Counted from the first letter of the stretch, positions 33,329 to 45,000 are shown. The stretch: DNA of 64,000 nucleotides from Diploptera punctata (GCA_030220185.1 JASPKZ010002336.1:186001-250000); one strand, 5' to 3'. The notes: generated by a model from the sequence alone, not told the origin. Program-made: numbers and translations.

Positions 33329-35914
33329 ACTGCGTGCTTTCTGTGAACTCCTCAACAGTCGGCTGCAGACTGGTGGTAGGTCGTTGGAAACTGTCTCTCT
33401 GTTTATAGCTAAACCCCGGGTGGAGGGGAGGTTTTCTGCGCGCACCGAGTTGTGCGCTGTATTGCCGTGTGCCGAAGTCATAGGCTTCGTTGTCGTGTTA
33501 AGCAGTGCTGGGATCCAAATTTTGTTTATCTTCAAGGTTTCTTCTTTTTTGTTGAAGGAATTTTTATGTTTGTATATTTCTATGGCTTCTCTGTATAGTC
33601 TGGTGTAGTAATGTGATGTTTGTGATAATACCTGGGTATCTTCAAATCTTATAATATGTTGTTGGTTGTTCATACAGTGTTCCGCTACGGCCGATTTTTC
33701 ATTTTGTTTTAACCTGCAGTGTCTCATGTGTTCTTGTAATCGTGTGTTGATCATTCTCTTTGTTGTACCGATGTACACCTCTCCACAACTGCACGGGATA
33801 CGATATATACCGGCATGACTCAAAGGATCTCTAGTGTCTTTGGCTGGGCGCAGTATATTGCTGATTTTTTGTGTTGGTTTGTAGGTTGTTGCTATGTTGT
33901 ATTTCTTTAATAATCGTCCAATTTTCTCTGTAGTTGTTTTGATATAAGGTAGGTAAACCTTACCATTTATCTCTTCCTTGTTTTCGTTTTCGGGCCTATA
34001 TTTCTTTGGATTTATGGCTCGACGAAAATCTGTTTTACTGTATCCATTGGTAAGAAAAGCTGCATGGAGATGATTGATTTCTTCTTGCAGATACTGTGGT
34101 TCCGAAATCCTTTTGGCTCGTTCAACCAGGGTTTTTATTATCCCGCGTTTTTGTCTAGGATGGTGGTTAGACTGTTTGTGTAGGTATCTGTCTGTGTGAG
34201 TATTTTTCCTGTAAACCTTGTGTCCAAGTGTCATGTCTTGGTTTCGGATTACCAAAACATCCAAAAACGGTAGACTGTTGTCATGTTCCTTTTCCAGGGT
34301 GAATTGGATGCTGGGACAAATCCCATTTATGTGCTTCTTGAAGTTATCTAGTTCCTCCTCACCGTGTTCCCAAATGACGAAGGTGTCATCCACATATCTT
34401 AGCCAAACTGTGGGTCTTAAGGTAGCATTCTCCAAAGCCTGTTTTTCAAATTTTTCCATGTAGAAATTTGCTATTACGGGACTTAATGGACTTCCCATGG
34501 CCACGCCGTCTATCTGTTCGTAGAATATACCTCTCCATTGAAAATAAGATTCTGTGAGACATATGTTGTAGAGCGCCGTTATGTCTGGAGGAAAGAGTTC
34601 TTGTAAGTATGTCATAGTTTCTCCGATAGGTACCTTAGTGAATAATGCAACCACATCGAAGCTTAGTATTATGTCATTCGGCTTGAGTTTCATAGTGTCT
34701 ATTTTTTCAATGAAGTGTGTGGAGTCTCTTACAAAAGTATCGGTTTTACCAATATATGGTTTCAGCAGTGAGGCGAGATACTTGGCAAGTTCGTATGTAG
34801 GTGAACCAATGGCCGAAACAATAGGTCTGAGTGGTGTTCCTTCCTTGTGTATCTTAGGTAATCCATACAATCTAGGTGGCAATGCTTCTGATTTGCACAA
34901 TCTATGTTTTATGTCTTCATCCAGTGAGGAAATCTTGATGAGTTTATTAGATTTACGTAGAACCCTTGCTGTGGGATCATTTTTAAGAATCTTGTATGTC
35001 CCTGGATCTAAAAGCTGCTGTATTTTCTGGTTGTATTGCTCGGTTTCCATGATGACGGTAGCATTTCCTTTATCTGCAGGGAGAATGATGATATCTTTGT
35101 CTGAGTTTAAAGTTTGTAAAGATTCTTTTTCTTTTCTTGATAAATTGCTCGTAGGTGGTTTGCTTTTACGGAGAATGCGGGACACTTCGCCCCTTATTAC
35201 CTCACTCTGATGAAGAGGCAGCTGTCTTATTCCGGCTTCTACATTGGCTATGATGTCTTCAATAGGTACTGTTTTAGGTGTTACAGCAAAATTTCTTCCT
35301 TTGGCAAGAACCGAGATTTCTTCTTCATTGAGTTGCCGGTCAGTCAAATTTACTACTGCTCTTGAGTTGGTTGGTTTATTTTTGTTTACTGAATGATATT
35401 TGGCGTGTTTTAGTTTTTGTCGTTCAGTGTTCTTTTCTATGGTTCGGTAAAAGCTGTGATATGTGATGTTGTCCACCTTCTCCCAGTCTCTCTTGGAGAG
35501 AATATTGCTGAGCTTTAGATGTAAACGAAGTAGTTCAAGGTCATTCAACCCTAATGTTCTTCTAGTATCATGAATACGTTCTCTAAGTAGAGCCCGTTCC
35601 ATTCGTCCATATATCCTCTTAGCCTTTGTTGTTTTGAAGATATGTTTGCATTGTAAAAATTTAGGGATAGTTTCCGTGTCTCTGCACCGTAGAAGGAAGC
35701 TTAAATTGCACAGAAAGCGTCCTTTTTTCTTTCTTAATTCTTCAAATTTCCGAATAGAAAGAAACACATCCTTCCCGTAGAGGTTGCTTATATATAATTG
35801 TAGACTTTCACGGCCGGCGTCTTGATCCATATTTGGTTCGTCTTCCGGGCTTATAGGCCGTGGTCTGGTTGTCTTCTTACTCGACGTTTCATCTACTGCT
35901 GCGGTAGACATCAT
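33320..35914 (-). CDS. Penelope-like element polyprotein (RT + GIY-YIG), intact
   Basis: An 864-codon frame. Residues 1-28 overlap the terminal repeat and ribozyme; if the RNA is cut there, Met29 (MDQDAGRES) would be the first start. Residues 95-175 form a charged N-terminal domain. The RT spans about 275-560: LPADKGNATVIM (280), LPKIHKEGTPLRPIVSAIGS (352), motif A LSFDVVALF with Asp420, motif B GSPLSPVIANF (474), motif C YVDD (507-510). A basic linker follows, then the GIY-YIG nuclease at about 700-780: AGIYRIPCSCGEVYIG, Arg725, and Glu776 in REAIEIY, with a CSC..H..C cluster. Known role: target-primed reverse transcription with a GIY-YIG cut. This is the only intact unit and could be active. 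Confidence 0.93.
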   Translation of the reverse strand: MMSTAAVDETSSKKTTRPRPISPEDEPNMDQDAGRESLQLYISNLYGKDVFLSIRKFEELRKKKGRFLCNLSFLLRCRDTETIPKFLQCKHIFKTTKAKRIYGRMERALLRERIHDTRRTLGLNDLELLRLHLKLSNILSKRDWEKVDNITYHSFYRTIEKNTERQKLKHAKYHSVNKNKPTNSRAVVNLTDRQLNEEEISVLAKGRNFAVTPKTVPIEDIIANVEAGIRQLPLHQSEVIRGEVSRILRKSKPPTSNLSRKEKESLQTLNSDKDIIILPADKGNATVIMETEQYNQKIQQLLDPGTYKILKNDPTARVLRKSNKLIKISSLDEDIKHRLCKSEALPPRLYGLPKIHKEGTPLRPIVSAIGSPTYELAKYLASLLKPYIGKTDTFVRDSTHFIEKIDTMKLKPNDIILSFDVVALFTKVPIGETMTYLQELFPPDITALYNICLTESYFQWRGIFYEQIDGVAMGSPLSPVIANFYMEKFEKQALENATLRPTVWLRYVDDTFVIWEHGEEELDNFKKHINGICPSIQFTLEKEHDNSLPFLDVLVIRNQDMTLGHKVYRKNTHTDRYLHKQSNHHPRQKRGIIKTLVERAKRISEPQYLQEEINHLHAAFLTNGYSKTDFRRAINPKKYRPENENKEEINGKVYLPYIKTTTEKIGRLLKKYNIATTYKPTQKISNILRPAKDTRDPLSHAGIYRIPCSCGEVYIGTTKRMINTRLQEHMRHCRLKQNEKSAVAEHCMNNQQHIIRFEDTQVLSQTSHYYTRLYREAIEIYKHKNSFNKKEETLKINKIWIPALLNTTTKPMTSAHGNTAHNSVRAENLPSTRGLAINRETVSNDLPPVCSRLLRSSQKARSIS

Positions 35915-35922
35915 CAGGAGAT
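35880..35922 (-). ncRNA. Hammerhead-like ribozyme between units 1 and 2
   Basis: Same sequence and fold as the module at 33286. It serves as the 5' repeat of unit 1 and the 3' repeat of unit 2. A transcript across the array would be cut here and at 33286 to give a unit-length RNA of about 2.6 kb. Confidence 0.55.
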
Positions 35923-38512
35923 ACTGCGTGCTTTCTGTGAACTCCTCAACAGTCGGCTGCAGACTGGTGGTAGGTCGTTGGAAACTGTCTCTCTGTTTAT
36001 AGCTAAACCCCGGGTGGAGGGGAGGTTTTCTGCGCGCACCGAGTTGTGCGCTGTATTGCCGTGTGCCGAAGTCATAGGCTTCGTTGTCGTGTTAAGCAGT
36101 GCTGGGATCCAAATTTTGTTTATCTTCAAGGTTTCTTCTTTTTTGTTGAAGGAATTTTTATGTTTGTATATTTCTATGGCTTCTCTGTATAGTCTGGTGT
36201 AGTAATGTGATGTTTGTGATAATACCTGGGTATCTTCAAATCTTATAATATGTTGTTGGTTGTTCATACAGTGTTCCGCTACGGCCGATTTTTCATTTTG
36301 TTTTAACCTGCAGTGTCTCATGTGTTCTTGTAATCGTGTGTTGATCATTCTCTTTGTTGTACCGATGTACACCTCTCCACAACTGCACGGGATACGATAT
36401 ATACCGGCATGACTCAAAGGATCTCTAGTGTCTTTGGCTGGGCGCAGTATATTGCTGATTTTTTGTGTTGGTTTGTAGGTTGTTGCTATGTTGTATTTCT
36501 TTAATAATCGTCCAATTTTCTCTGTTGTTGTTTTGATATAAGGTAGGTAAACCTTACCATTTATCTCTTCCTTGTTTTCGTTTTCGGGCCTATATTTCTT
36601 TGGATTTATGGCTCGACGAAAATCTGTTTTGCTGTATCCATTGGTAAGAAAAGCTGCCTGGAGATGATTGATTTCTTCTTGCAGATACTGTGGTTCCGAA
36701 ATCCTTTTGGCTCGTTCAACCAGGGTTTTTATTATCCCGCGTTTTTGTCTAGGATGGTGGTTAGACTGTTTGTGTAGGTATCTGTCTGTGTGAGTATTTT
36801 TCCTGTAAACCTTGTGTCCAAGAGTCATGTCTTGGTTTCGGATTACCAAAACATCCAAAAACGGTAGACTGTTGTCATGTTCCTTTTCCAGGGTGAATTG
36901 GATGCTGGGACAAATCCCATTTATGTGCTTCTTGAAGTTATCTAGTTCCTCCTCACCGTGTTCCCAAATGACGAAGGTGTCATCCACATATCTTAGCCAA
37001 ACTGTGGGTCTTAAGGTAGCATTCTCCAAAGCCTGTTTTTCAAATTTTTCCATGTAGAAATTTGCTATTACGGGACTTAATGGACTTCCCATGGCCACGC
37101 CGTCTATTTGTTCGTAGAATATACCTCTCCATTGAAAATAAGATTCTGTGAGACATATGTTGTAGAGCGCTGTTATGTCTGGAGGAAAGAGTTCTTGTAA
37201 GTATGTCATAGTTTCTCCGATAGGTACCTTAGTGAATAATGCAACCACATCGAAGCTTAGTATTATGTCATTCGGCTTGAGTTTCATAGTGTCTATTTTT
37301 TCAATGAAGTGTGTGGAGTCTCTTACAAAAGTATCGGTTTTACCAATATATGGTTTCAGCAGTGAGGCGAGATACTTGGCAAGTTCATATGTAGGTGAAC
37401 CAATGGCCGAAACAATAGGTCTGAGTGGTGTTCCTTCCTTGTGTATCTTAGGTAATCCATACAATCTAGGTGGCAATGCTTCTGATTTGCACAATCTATG
37501 TTTAATGTCTTCATCCAGTGAGGAAATCTTGATGAGTTTATTAGATTTACGTAGAACCCTTGCTGTGGGATCATTTTTAAGAATCTTGTATGTCCCTGGA
37601 TCTAAAAGCTGCTGTATTTTCTGGTTGTATTGCTCGGTTTCCATGATGACGGTAGCATTTCCTTTATCTGCAGGGAGAATGATGATATCATTGTCTGAGT
37701 TTAAAGTTTGTAAAGATTCTTTTTCTTTTCTTGATAAATTGCTCGTAGGTGGTTTGCTTTTACGGAGAATGCGGGACACTTCGCCCCTTATTAACCTCAC
37801 TCTGATGAAGAGGCAGCTGTCTTATTCCGGCTTCTACATTGGCTATGATGTCTTCAATAGGTACTGTTTTAGGTGTTACAGCAAAATTTCTTCCTTTGGC
37901 AAGAACCGAAATTTCTTCTTCTTGTTGAGTTGCCGGTCAGTCAAATTTACTACTGCTCTTGAGTTGGTTGGTTTATTTTTGTTTACTGAATGATATTTGG
38001 CGTGTTTTAGTTTTTGTCGTTCAGTGTTCTTTTCTATGGTTCGGTAAAAGCTGTGATATGTGATGTTGTCCACCTTCTCCCAGTCTCTCTTGGAGAGAAT
38101 ATTGCTGAGCTTTAGATGTAAACGAAGTAGTTCAAGGTCATTCAACCCTAATGTTCTTCTAGTATCATGAATACGTTCTCTAAGTAGAGCCCGTTCCATT
38201 CGTCCATATATCCTCTTAGCCTTTGTTGTTTTGAAGATATGTTTGCATTGTAAAAATTTAGGGATAGTTTCCGTGTCTCTGCACCGTAGAAGGAAGCTTA
38301 AATTGCACAGAAAGCGTCCTTTTTTTCTTTCTTAATTCTTCAAATTTCCGAATAGAAAGAAACACATCCTTCCCGTAGAGGTTGCTTATATATAATTGTA
38401 GACTTTCACGGCCGGCGTCTTGATCCATATTTGGTTCGTCTTCCGGGCTTATAGGCCGTGGTCTGGTTGTCTTCTTACTCGACGTTTCATCTACTGCTGC
38501 GGTAGACATCAT
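35914..38512 (-). pseudogene. PLE unit 2, frameshifted
   Basis: Same domain order as unit 1. The frame is open from the HQSEV/RGEVSR region to the end (628 codons), so RT and GIY-YIG are intact. It is broken upstream by an extra A near 37793 (TTAACCTC against TTACCTC), extra bases near 37920 (TTCTTCTTCTTG) and an extra T near 38325. Substitutions such as Lys to Asn in SDNDII and His to Gln in LQAAF separate it from unit 1. Confidence 0.88.
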
Positions 38513-38520
38513 CAGGAGAT
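38478..38520 (-). ncRNA. Hammerhead-like ribozyme between units 2 and 3
   Basis: Identical core and stems to the copies at 33286 and 35880. Confidence 0.55.
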
Positions 38521-41112
38521 ACTGCGTGCTTTCTGTGAACTCCTCAACAGTCGGCTGCAGACTGGTGGTAGGTCGTTGGAAACTGTCTCTCTGTTTATAG
38601 CTAAACCCCGGGTGGAGGGGAGGTTTTCTGCGCGCACCGAGTTGTGCGCTGTATTGCCGTGTGCCGAAGTCATAGGCTTCGTTGTCGTGTTAAGCAGTGC
38701 TGGGATCCAAATTTTGTTTATCTTCAAGGTTTCTTCTTTTTTGTTGAAGGAATTTTTATGTTTGTATATTTCTATGGCTTCTCTGTATAGTCTGGTGTAG
38801 TAATGTGATGTTTGTGATAATACCTGGGTATCTTCAAATCTTATAATATGTTGTTGGTTGTTCATACAGTGTTCCGCTACGGCCGATTTTTCATTTTGTT
38901 TTAACCTGCAGTGTCTCATGTGTTCTTGTAATCGTGTGTTGATCATTCTCTTTGTTGTACCGATGTACACCTCTCCACAACTGCACGGGATACGATATAT
39001 ACCGGCATGACTCAAAGGATCTCTAGTGTCTTTGGCTGGGCGCAGTATATTGCTGATTTTTTGTGTTGGTTTGTAGGTTGTTGCTATGTTGTATTTCTTT
39101 AATAATCGTCCAATTTTCTCTGTTGTTGTTTTGATATAAGGTAGGTAAACCTTACCATTTATCTCTTCCTTGTTTTCGTTTTCGGGCCTATATTTCTTTG
39201 GATTTATGGCTCGACGAAAATCTGTTTTGCTGTATCCATTGGTAAGAAAAGCTGCATGGAGATGATTGATTTCTTCTTGCAGATACTGTGGTTCCGAAAT
39301 CCTTTTGGCTCGTTCAACCAGGGTTTTTATTATCCCGCGTTTTTGTCTAGGATGGTGGTTAGACTGTTTGTGTAGGTATCTGTCTGTGTGAGTATTTTTC
39401 CTGTAAACCTTGTGTCCAAGTGTCATGTCTTGGTTTCGGATTACCAAAACATCCAAAAACGGTAGACTGTTGTCATGTTCCTTTTCCAGGGTGAATTGGA
39501 TGCTGGGACAAATCCCATTTATGTGCTTCTTGAAGTTATCTAGTTCCTCCTCACCGTGTTCCCAAATGACGAAGGTGTCATCCACATATCTTAGCCAAAC
39601 TGTGGGTCTTAAGGTAGCATTCTCCAAAGCCTGTTTTTCAAATTTTTCCATGTAGAAATTTGCTATTACGGGACTTAATGGACTTCCCATGGCCACGCCG
39701 TCTATTTGTTCGTAGAATATACCTCTCCATTGAAAATAAGATTCTGTGAGACATATGTTGTAGAGCGCTGTTATGTCTGGAGGAAAGAGTTCTTGTAAGT
39801 ATGTCATAGTTTCTCCGATAGGTACCTTAGTGAATAATGCAACCACATCGAAGCTTAGTATTATGTCATTCGGCTTGAGTTTCATAGTGTCTATTTTTTC
39901 AATGAAGTGTGTGGAGTCTCTTACAAAAGTATCGGTTTTTACCAATATATGGTTTCAGCAGTGAGGCGAGATACTTGGCAAGTTCATATGTAGGTGAACC
40001 AATGGCCGAAACAATAGGTCTGAGTGGTGTTCCTTCCTTGTGTATCTTAGGTAATCCATACAATCTAGGTGGCAATGCTTCTGATTTGCACAATCTATGT
40101 TTAATGTCTTCATCCAGTGAGGAAATCTTGATGAGTTTATTAGATTTACGTAGAACCCTTGCTGTGGGATCATTTTTAAGAATCTTGTATGTCCCTGGAT
40201 CTAAAAGCTGCTGTATTTTCTGGTTGTATTGCTCGTTTCCATGATGACGGTAGCATTTCCTTTATCTGCAGGGAGAATGATGATATCTTTGTCTGAGTTT
40301 AAAGTTTGTAAAGATTCTTTTTCTTTTCTTGATAAATTGCTCGTAGGTGGTTTGCTTTTACGGAGAATGCGGGACACTTCGCCCCTTATTACCTCACTCT
40401 GATGAAGAGGCAGCTGTCTTATTCCGGCTTCTACATTGGCTATGATGTCTTCAATAGGTACTGTTTTAGGTGTTACAGCAAAATTTCTCCTCCTTTGGCA
40501 AGAACCGAAATTTCTTCTTCGTTGAGTTGCCGGTCAGTCAAATTTACTACTGCTCTTGAGTTGGTTGGTTTATTTTTGTTTACTGAATGATATTTGGCGT
40601 TTTTTAGTTTTTGTCGTTCAGTGTTCTTTTCTATGGTTCGGTAAAAGCTGTGATATGTGATGTTGTCCACCTTCTCCCAGTCTCTCTTGGAGAGAATATT
40701 GCTGAGCTTTAGATGTAAACGAAGTAGTTCAAGGTCATTCAACCCTAATGTTCTTCTAGTATCATGAATACGTTCTCTAAGTAGAGCCCGTTCCATTCGT
40801 CCATATATCCTCTTAGCCTTTGTTGTTTGGAAGATAACGTTTGCATTGTAAAAATTTAGGGATAGGTTTCCGTGTCTCTGCACCGTAGAAGGAAGCTTTT
40901 AAATTGCACAGAAAGCGTCCTTTTTTCTTTCTTAATTCTTCAAATTTCCGAATAGAAAGAAACACATCCTTCCCGTAGAGGTTGCTTATATATAATTGTA
41001 GACTTTCACGGCCGGCGTCTTGATCCATATTTGGTTCGTCTTCCGGGCTTATAGGCCGTGGTCTGGTTGTCTTCTTACTCGACGTTTCATCTACTGCTGC
41101 GGTAGACATCAT
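38512..41112 (-). pseudogene. PLE unit 3, frameshifted
   Basis: Open for 477 codons from KTDTFVRDSTHF to the end, so RT motifs A to C and the GIY-YIG domain are readable. Breaks: an extra T in the run at about 39938, a missing G at about 40234 (CTCGTTTCC), extra bases near 40490 and indels near 40830-40900. All are one- or two-base length changes, mostly in or next to homopolymers. Confidence 0.88.
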
Positions 41113-41120
41113 CAGGAGAT
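41078..41120 (-). ncRNA. Hammerhead-like ribozyme between units 3 and 4
   Basis: Core and stems conserved although the surrounding unit carries many indels. Confidence 0.55.
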
Positions 41121-43735
41121 ACTGCGTGCTTTCTGTGAACTCCTCAACAGTCGGCTGCAGACTGGGTGGTAGGTCGTTGGAAACTGTCTCTCTGTTTATA
41201 GCTAAACCCCGGGTGGAGGGGAGGTTTTTCTGCGCGCACCGAGTTTGTGCGCTGTATTGCCGTGTGCCGAAGTCATAGGCTTCGTTGTCGTTGTAAGCAG
41301 TGCTGGGATCCAAATTTTTGTTTATCTTCAAGGTTTCTTCTTCTTTTGTTGAAGGAATTTTTATGTTTGTATATTTTCTATGGCTTTCTCTGTATAGTCT
41401 GGTGTAGTAATGTGATGTTTGTGATAATACCTGGGTATCTTCAAATCTTATAATATGTTGTTGGTTGTTCATACAGTGTTCCGCTACGGCCGATTTTTCA
41501 TTTTGTTTGAACCTGCAGTGTCTCATGTGTTCTTGTAATCGTGTGGTTGATCATTCTCTTTGTTGTACCGATGTACACCTCTCCACAACTGCACGGGATA
41601 CGATATATACCGGCATGACTCAAAGGATCTCTAGTGTCTTTGGCTGGGCGCAGTATATTGCTGATTTTTTGTTTTGGTTTGTATGGTTTGTTGCTATGTT
41701 GTATTTCTTTAATAATCGTCCAATTTTCTCTGTTGTTGTTTTGATATAAGGTAGGTAAACCTTACCATTTATCTCTTCCTTGTTTTCGTTTTCGGGCCTA
41801 TATTTCTTTGGATTTATGGCTCGACGAAAATCTGTTTTACTGTATCCATTGGTAAGAAAAGCTGCATGGAGATGATTGATTTCTTCTTGCAGATACTGTG
41901 GTTCCGAAATCCTTTTGGCTCGTTCAACCAGGGTTTTTTATTATCCCGCGCTTTTGTCTAGGATGGTGGTTAGACTGTTTGTGTAGGTATGTGTCTGTGT
42001 GAGTATTTTTCCTGTAAACCTTGTGTCCAAGTGTCATGTCTTTGGTTTCGGATTACCAAAACATCCAAAAACGGTAGACTGTTGTCATGTTCCTTTTCCA
42101 GGGTGAATTGGATGCTGGGACAAATCCCATTTATGTGCTTCTTGAAGTTATCAAGTTCCTCCTCACCGTGTTCCCAAATGACGAAGGTGTCATCCACATA
42201 TCTTAGCCAAACTGTGGGTCTTAAGGTAGCATTCTCCAAAGCCTGTTTTTTCAAAATTTTTCCATGTTAGAAAATTTGCTATTACGGGACTTAATGGACT
42301 TCCCATGGCCACGCCGTCTATCTGTTCGTAAGAATATACCTCTCCATTGAAAATAAGATTCTGTGAGACATATGTTGTAGAGCGCTGTTATGTCTGGAGG
42401 AAAGAGTTCTTGTAAGTATGTCATATTTTCTCCGATAGGTACCTTAGTGAATAATGCAACCACCATCGAAGCTTAGTATTATGTCATTCGGCTTGAGTTT
42501 CATAGTGTCTATTTTTTCAATGAAGTGTGTGGAGTCTCTTACAAAAGTATCGGTTTTACCAATATATGGTTTCAGCAGTGAGGCGAGATACTTGGCAAGT
42601 TCATATGTAGGTGAACCAATGGCCGAAACAATAGGTCTGAGTGGTGTTCCTTCCTTGTGTATCTTAGGTAATCCATACAATCTAGGTGGCAATGCTTCTG
42701 ATTTGCACATCCTATGTTTAATGTCTTCATCCAGTGAGGAAATCTTGATGAGTTTATTAGATTTACGTAGAACCCTTGCTGTGGGATCATTTTTTAAGAA
42801 TCTTGTATGTCCCTGGATCTAAAAGCTGCTGTATTTTCTGGTTGTATTGCTCGGTTTCCATGATGACGGTAGCATTTCCTTTATCTGCAGGGAGAATGAT
42901 GATATCATTGTCTTGAGTTTAAAGGTTGTAAAGATTCTTTTTTCTTTTCTTGATAAATTGCTCGTAGGTGGTTTGCTTTTACGGAGAGATGCGGGACACT
43001 TCGCCCCTTATTACCTCACTCTTGATGAAGAGGCAGCTGTCTCTATTCCGGCTTCTACATTGGCTATGATGTCTTCAATAGGTACTGTTTTAGGTGTTTA
43101 CCGCAAAAAATTTCTTCCTTTGGCAAGAACCGAAATTTCTTCTTCGTTGAGTTGCCGGTCAGTCAAATTTACTACTGCTCTTGAGTTGGTTGGTTTATTT
43201 TTGTTTACTGAATGATATTTGGCGTGTTTTAGTTTTTGTCGTTCAGTGTTCTTTTCTATGGTTCGGTAAAAGCTGTGATATGTGATGTTGTCCACCTTCT
43301 CCCAGTCTCTCTTGGAGAGAATATTGCTGAGCTTTAGATGTAAACGAAGTAGTTCAAGGTCATTCAACCCTAATGTTCTTCTAGTATCATGAATACGTTC
43401 TCTAAGTAGAGCCCGTTCCATTCGTCCATATATCCTCTTAGCCTTTGTTGTTTTGAAGATATGTTTGCATTGTTAAAATTTAGGGATAGTTTCCGTGTCT
43501 CTGCACCGTAGAAGGAAGCTTAAATTGCACAGAAAGCGTCCTTTTTTCTTTCTTAATTCTTCAAATTTCCGAATAGAAAGAACACACATCCTTCCCGTAG
43601 AGGTTGCTTATATATAATTGTAGACTTTCACGGCCGGCGTCTTGATCCATATTTTGGTTCGTCTTCCGGGCTTATAGGCCGTGGTCTGGTTGTCTTCTTA
43701 CTCGACGTTTCATCTACTGCTGCGGTAGACATCAT
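41112..43735 (-). pseudogene. PLE unit 4, many single-base indels
   Basis: Colinear with unit 1, but the frame is broken at least a dozen times by single-base insertions or losses (for example TTTTT for TTTT near 41226, GAGTTTGTG for GAGTTGTG near 41243, ACTGGGTGG near 41164, CTTGAGTT near 42913). Substitutions remain few. Such a pattern is unusual for natural decay and would fit unpolished long-read sequence. Confidence 0.85.
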
Positions 43736-43743
43736 CAGGAGAT
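43701..43743 (-). ncRNA. Hammerhead-like ribozyme at 5' side of unit 4
   Basis: Fifth minus-strand copy, same core and stems; it belongs to the partial fifth unit and would define the 5' end of a unit 4 RNA. Confidence 0.55.
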
Positions 43744-43992
43744 ACTGCGTGCTTTCTGTGAACTCTCTCAACAGTCGCCTGCAGACTGGTGGTAGGTCGT
43801 TGGAAACTGTCTCTCTGTTTATAGCTAAACCCCGGGTGGAGGGGAGGTTTTCTGCGCGCACCGAGTTGTGCGCTGTATTGCCGTGTGCCGAAGTCATAGG
43901 CTTCGTTGTCGTGTTAAGCAGTGCTGGGATCCAAATTTTGTTTATCTTCAAGGTTTCTTCTTTTTTGTTGAAGGAATTTTTATGTTTGTATA
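43735..43992 (-). pseudogene. PLE partial fifth unit (3' end only)
   Basis: Carries the last 85 or so codons of the ORF (KINKIWIPALL, RAENLPSTRGLAINRE) and stops abruptly at TATGTTTGTATA, where the inverted copy begins. It supplies the upstream terminal repeat for unit 4. Confidence 0.85.
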
Positions 43993-45000
43993 AATACTCA
44001 CACAGACAGATACCTACACAAACAGTCTAACCACCATCCTAGACAAAAACGCGGGATAATAAAAACCCTGGTTGAACGAGCCAAAAGGATTTCGGAACCA
44101 CAGTATCTGCAAGAAGAAATCAATCATCTCCAGGCAGCTTTTCTTACCAATGGATACAGCAAAACAGATTTTCGTCGAGCCATAAATCCAAAGAAATATA
44201 GGCCCGAAAACGAAAACAAGGAAGAGATAAATGGTAAGGTTTACCTACCTTATATCAAAACAACAACAGAGAAAATTGGACGATTATTAAAGAAATACAA
44301 CATAGCAACAACCTACAAACCAACACAAAAAATCAGCAATATACTGCGCCCAGCCAAAGACACTAGAGATCCTTTGAGTCATGCCGGTATATATCGTATC
44401 CCGTGCAGTTGTGGAGAGGTGTACATCGGTACAACAAAGAGAATGATCAACACACGATTACAAGAACACATGAGACACTGCAGGTTAAAACAAAATGAAA
44501 AATCGGCCGTAGCGGAACACTGTATGAACAACCAACAACATATTATAAGATTTGAAGATACCCAGGTATTATCACAAACATCACATTACTACACCAGACT
44601 ATACAGAGAAGCCATAGAAATATACAAACATAAAAATTCCTTCAACAAAAAAGAAGAAACCTTGAAGATAAACAAAATTTGGATCCCAGCACTGCTTACA
44701 CGACAACGAAGCCTATGACTTCGGCACACGGCAATACAGCGCACAACTCGGTGCGCGCAGAAAACCTCCCCTCCACCCGGGGTTTAGCTATAAACAGAGA
44801 GACAGTTTCCAACGACCTACCACCAGTCTGCAGCCGACTGTTGAGGAGTTCACAGAAAGCACGCAGTATCTCCTGATGATGTCTACCGCAGCAGTAGATG
44901 AAACGTCGAGTAAGAAGACAACCAGACCACGGCCTATAAGCCCGGAAGACGAACCAAATATGGATCAAGACGCCGGCCGTGAAAGTCTACAATTATATAT
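43993..45000 (+). pseudogene. PLE inverted copy, 5'-truncated
   Basis: Starts inside the linker after the RT (NTHTDRYLHKQSNHHP) and includes the complete GIY-YIG domain (AGIYRIPCSCGEVYIG, REAIEIY). It continues through the terminal repeat to GTGAAAGTCTACAATTATAT. A missing A near 44697 (CTTACACG against CTTAACACG) breaks the last part of the frame. LQAAF links it to unit 2 rather than unit 1. An inverted truncated copy beside a tandem is a known PLE layout. Confidence 0.88.
44868..44910 (+). ncRNA. Hammerhead-like ribozyme of the inverted copy
   Basis: Plus-strand TATCTCCTGATGATGTCTAC, loop CGCAGCA, GTAGAT, GAAACGTCGAGTA; same fold as the minus-strand modules. Confidence 0.55.

Larger units (their letters stand above)
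33233..45000 (-). mobile_element. Penelope-like element array (four tandem units plus inverted copy)
   Basis: 11,768 bp flanked by the perfect 12-bp duplication AGAACTTAATAT (33221-33232, 45001-45012). On the minus strand there are four units with repeat starts at 35914, 38512, 41112 and 43735 (period 2594-2623 bp) and a partial fifth to about 43992. From there an inverted, 5'-truncated copy runs on the plus strand to 45000. Both outer boundaries are PLE 3' ends in opposite orientation: the left stops at GAACCAAATATGG, while the right goes on to GTGAAAGTCTACAATTATAT. Units differ by few substitutions, so the array is young or homogenised. Confidence 0.9.

Noticed and set aside
34218..35210. 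Open frames on the plus strand inside the PLE units (also at 36812-37993, 39410-39964, 41989-42822)
   Set aside because: They are antisense shadows of the RT frame: same positions in every unit, no own motifs, and broken by the same indels.
35822..36202. Plus-strand 126-codon frame repeated at 33233-33608 and 38420
   Set aside because: Antisense of the ORF end and the ribozyme region, present because the unit is repeated.
33233..45000. LTR retrotransposon or retrovirus
   Set aside because: No gag, protease, integrase or primer-binding site; the RT motifs and GIY-YIG domain are those of Penelope-like elements, and the repeats are PLE terminal modules.
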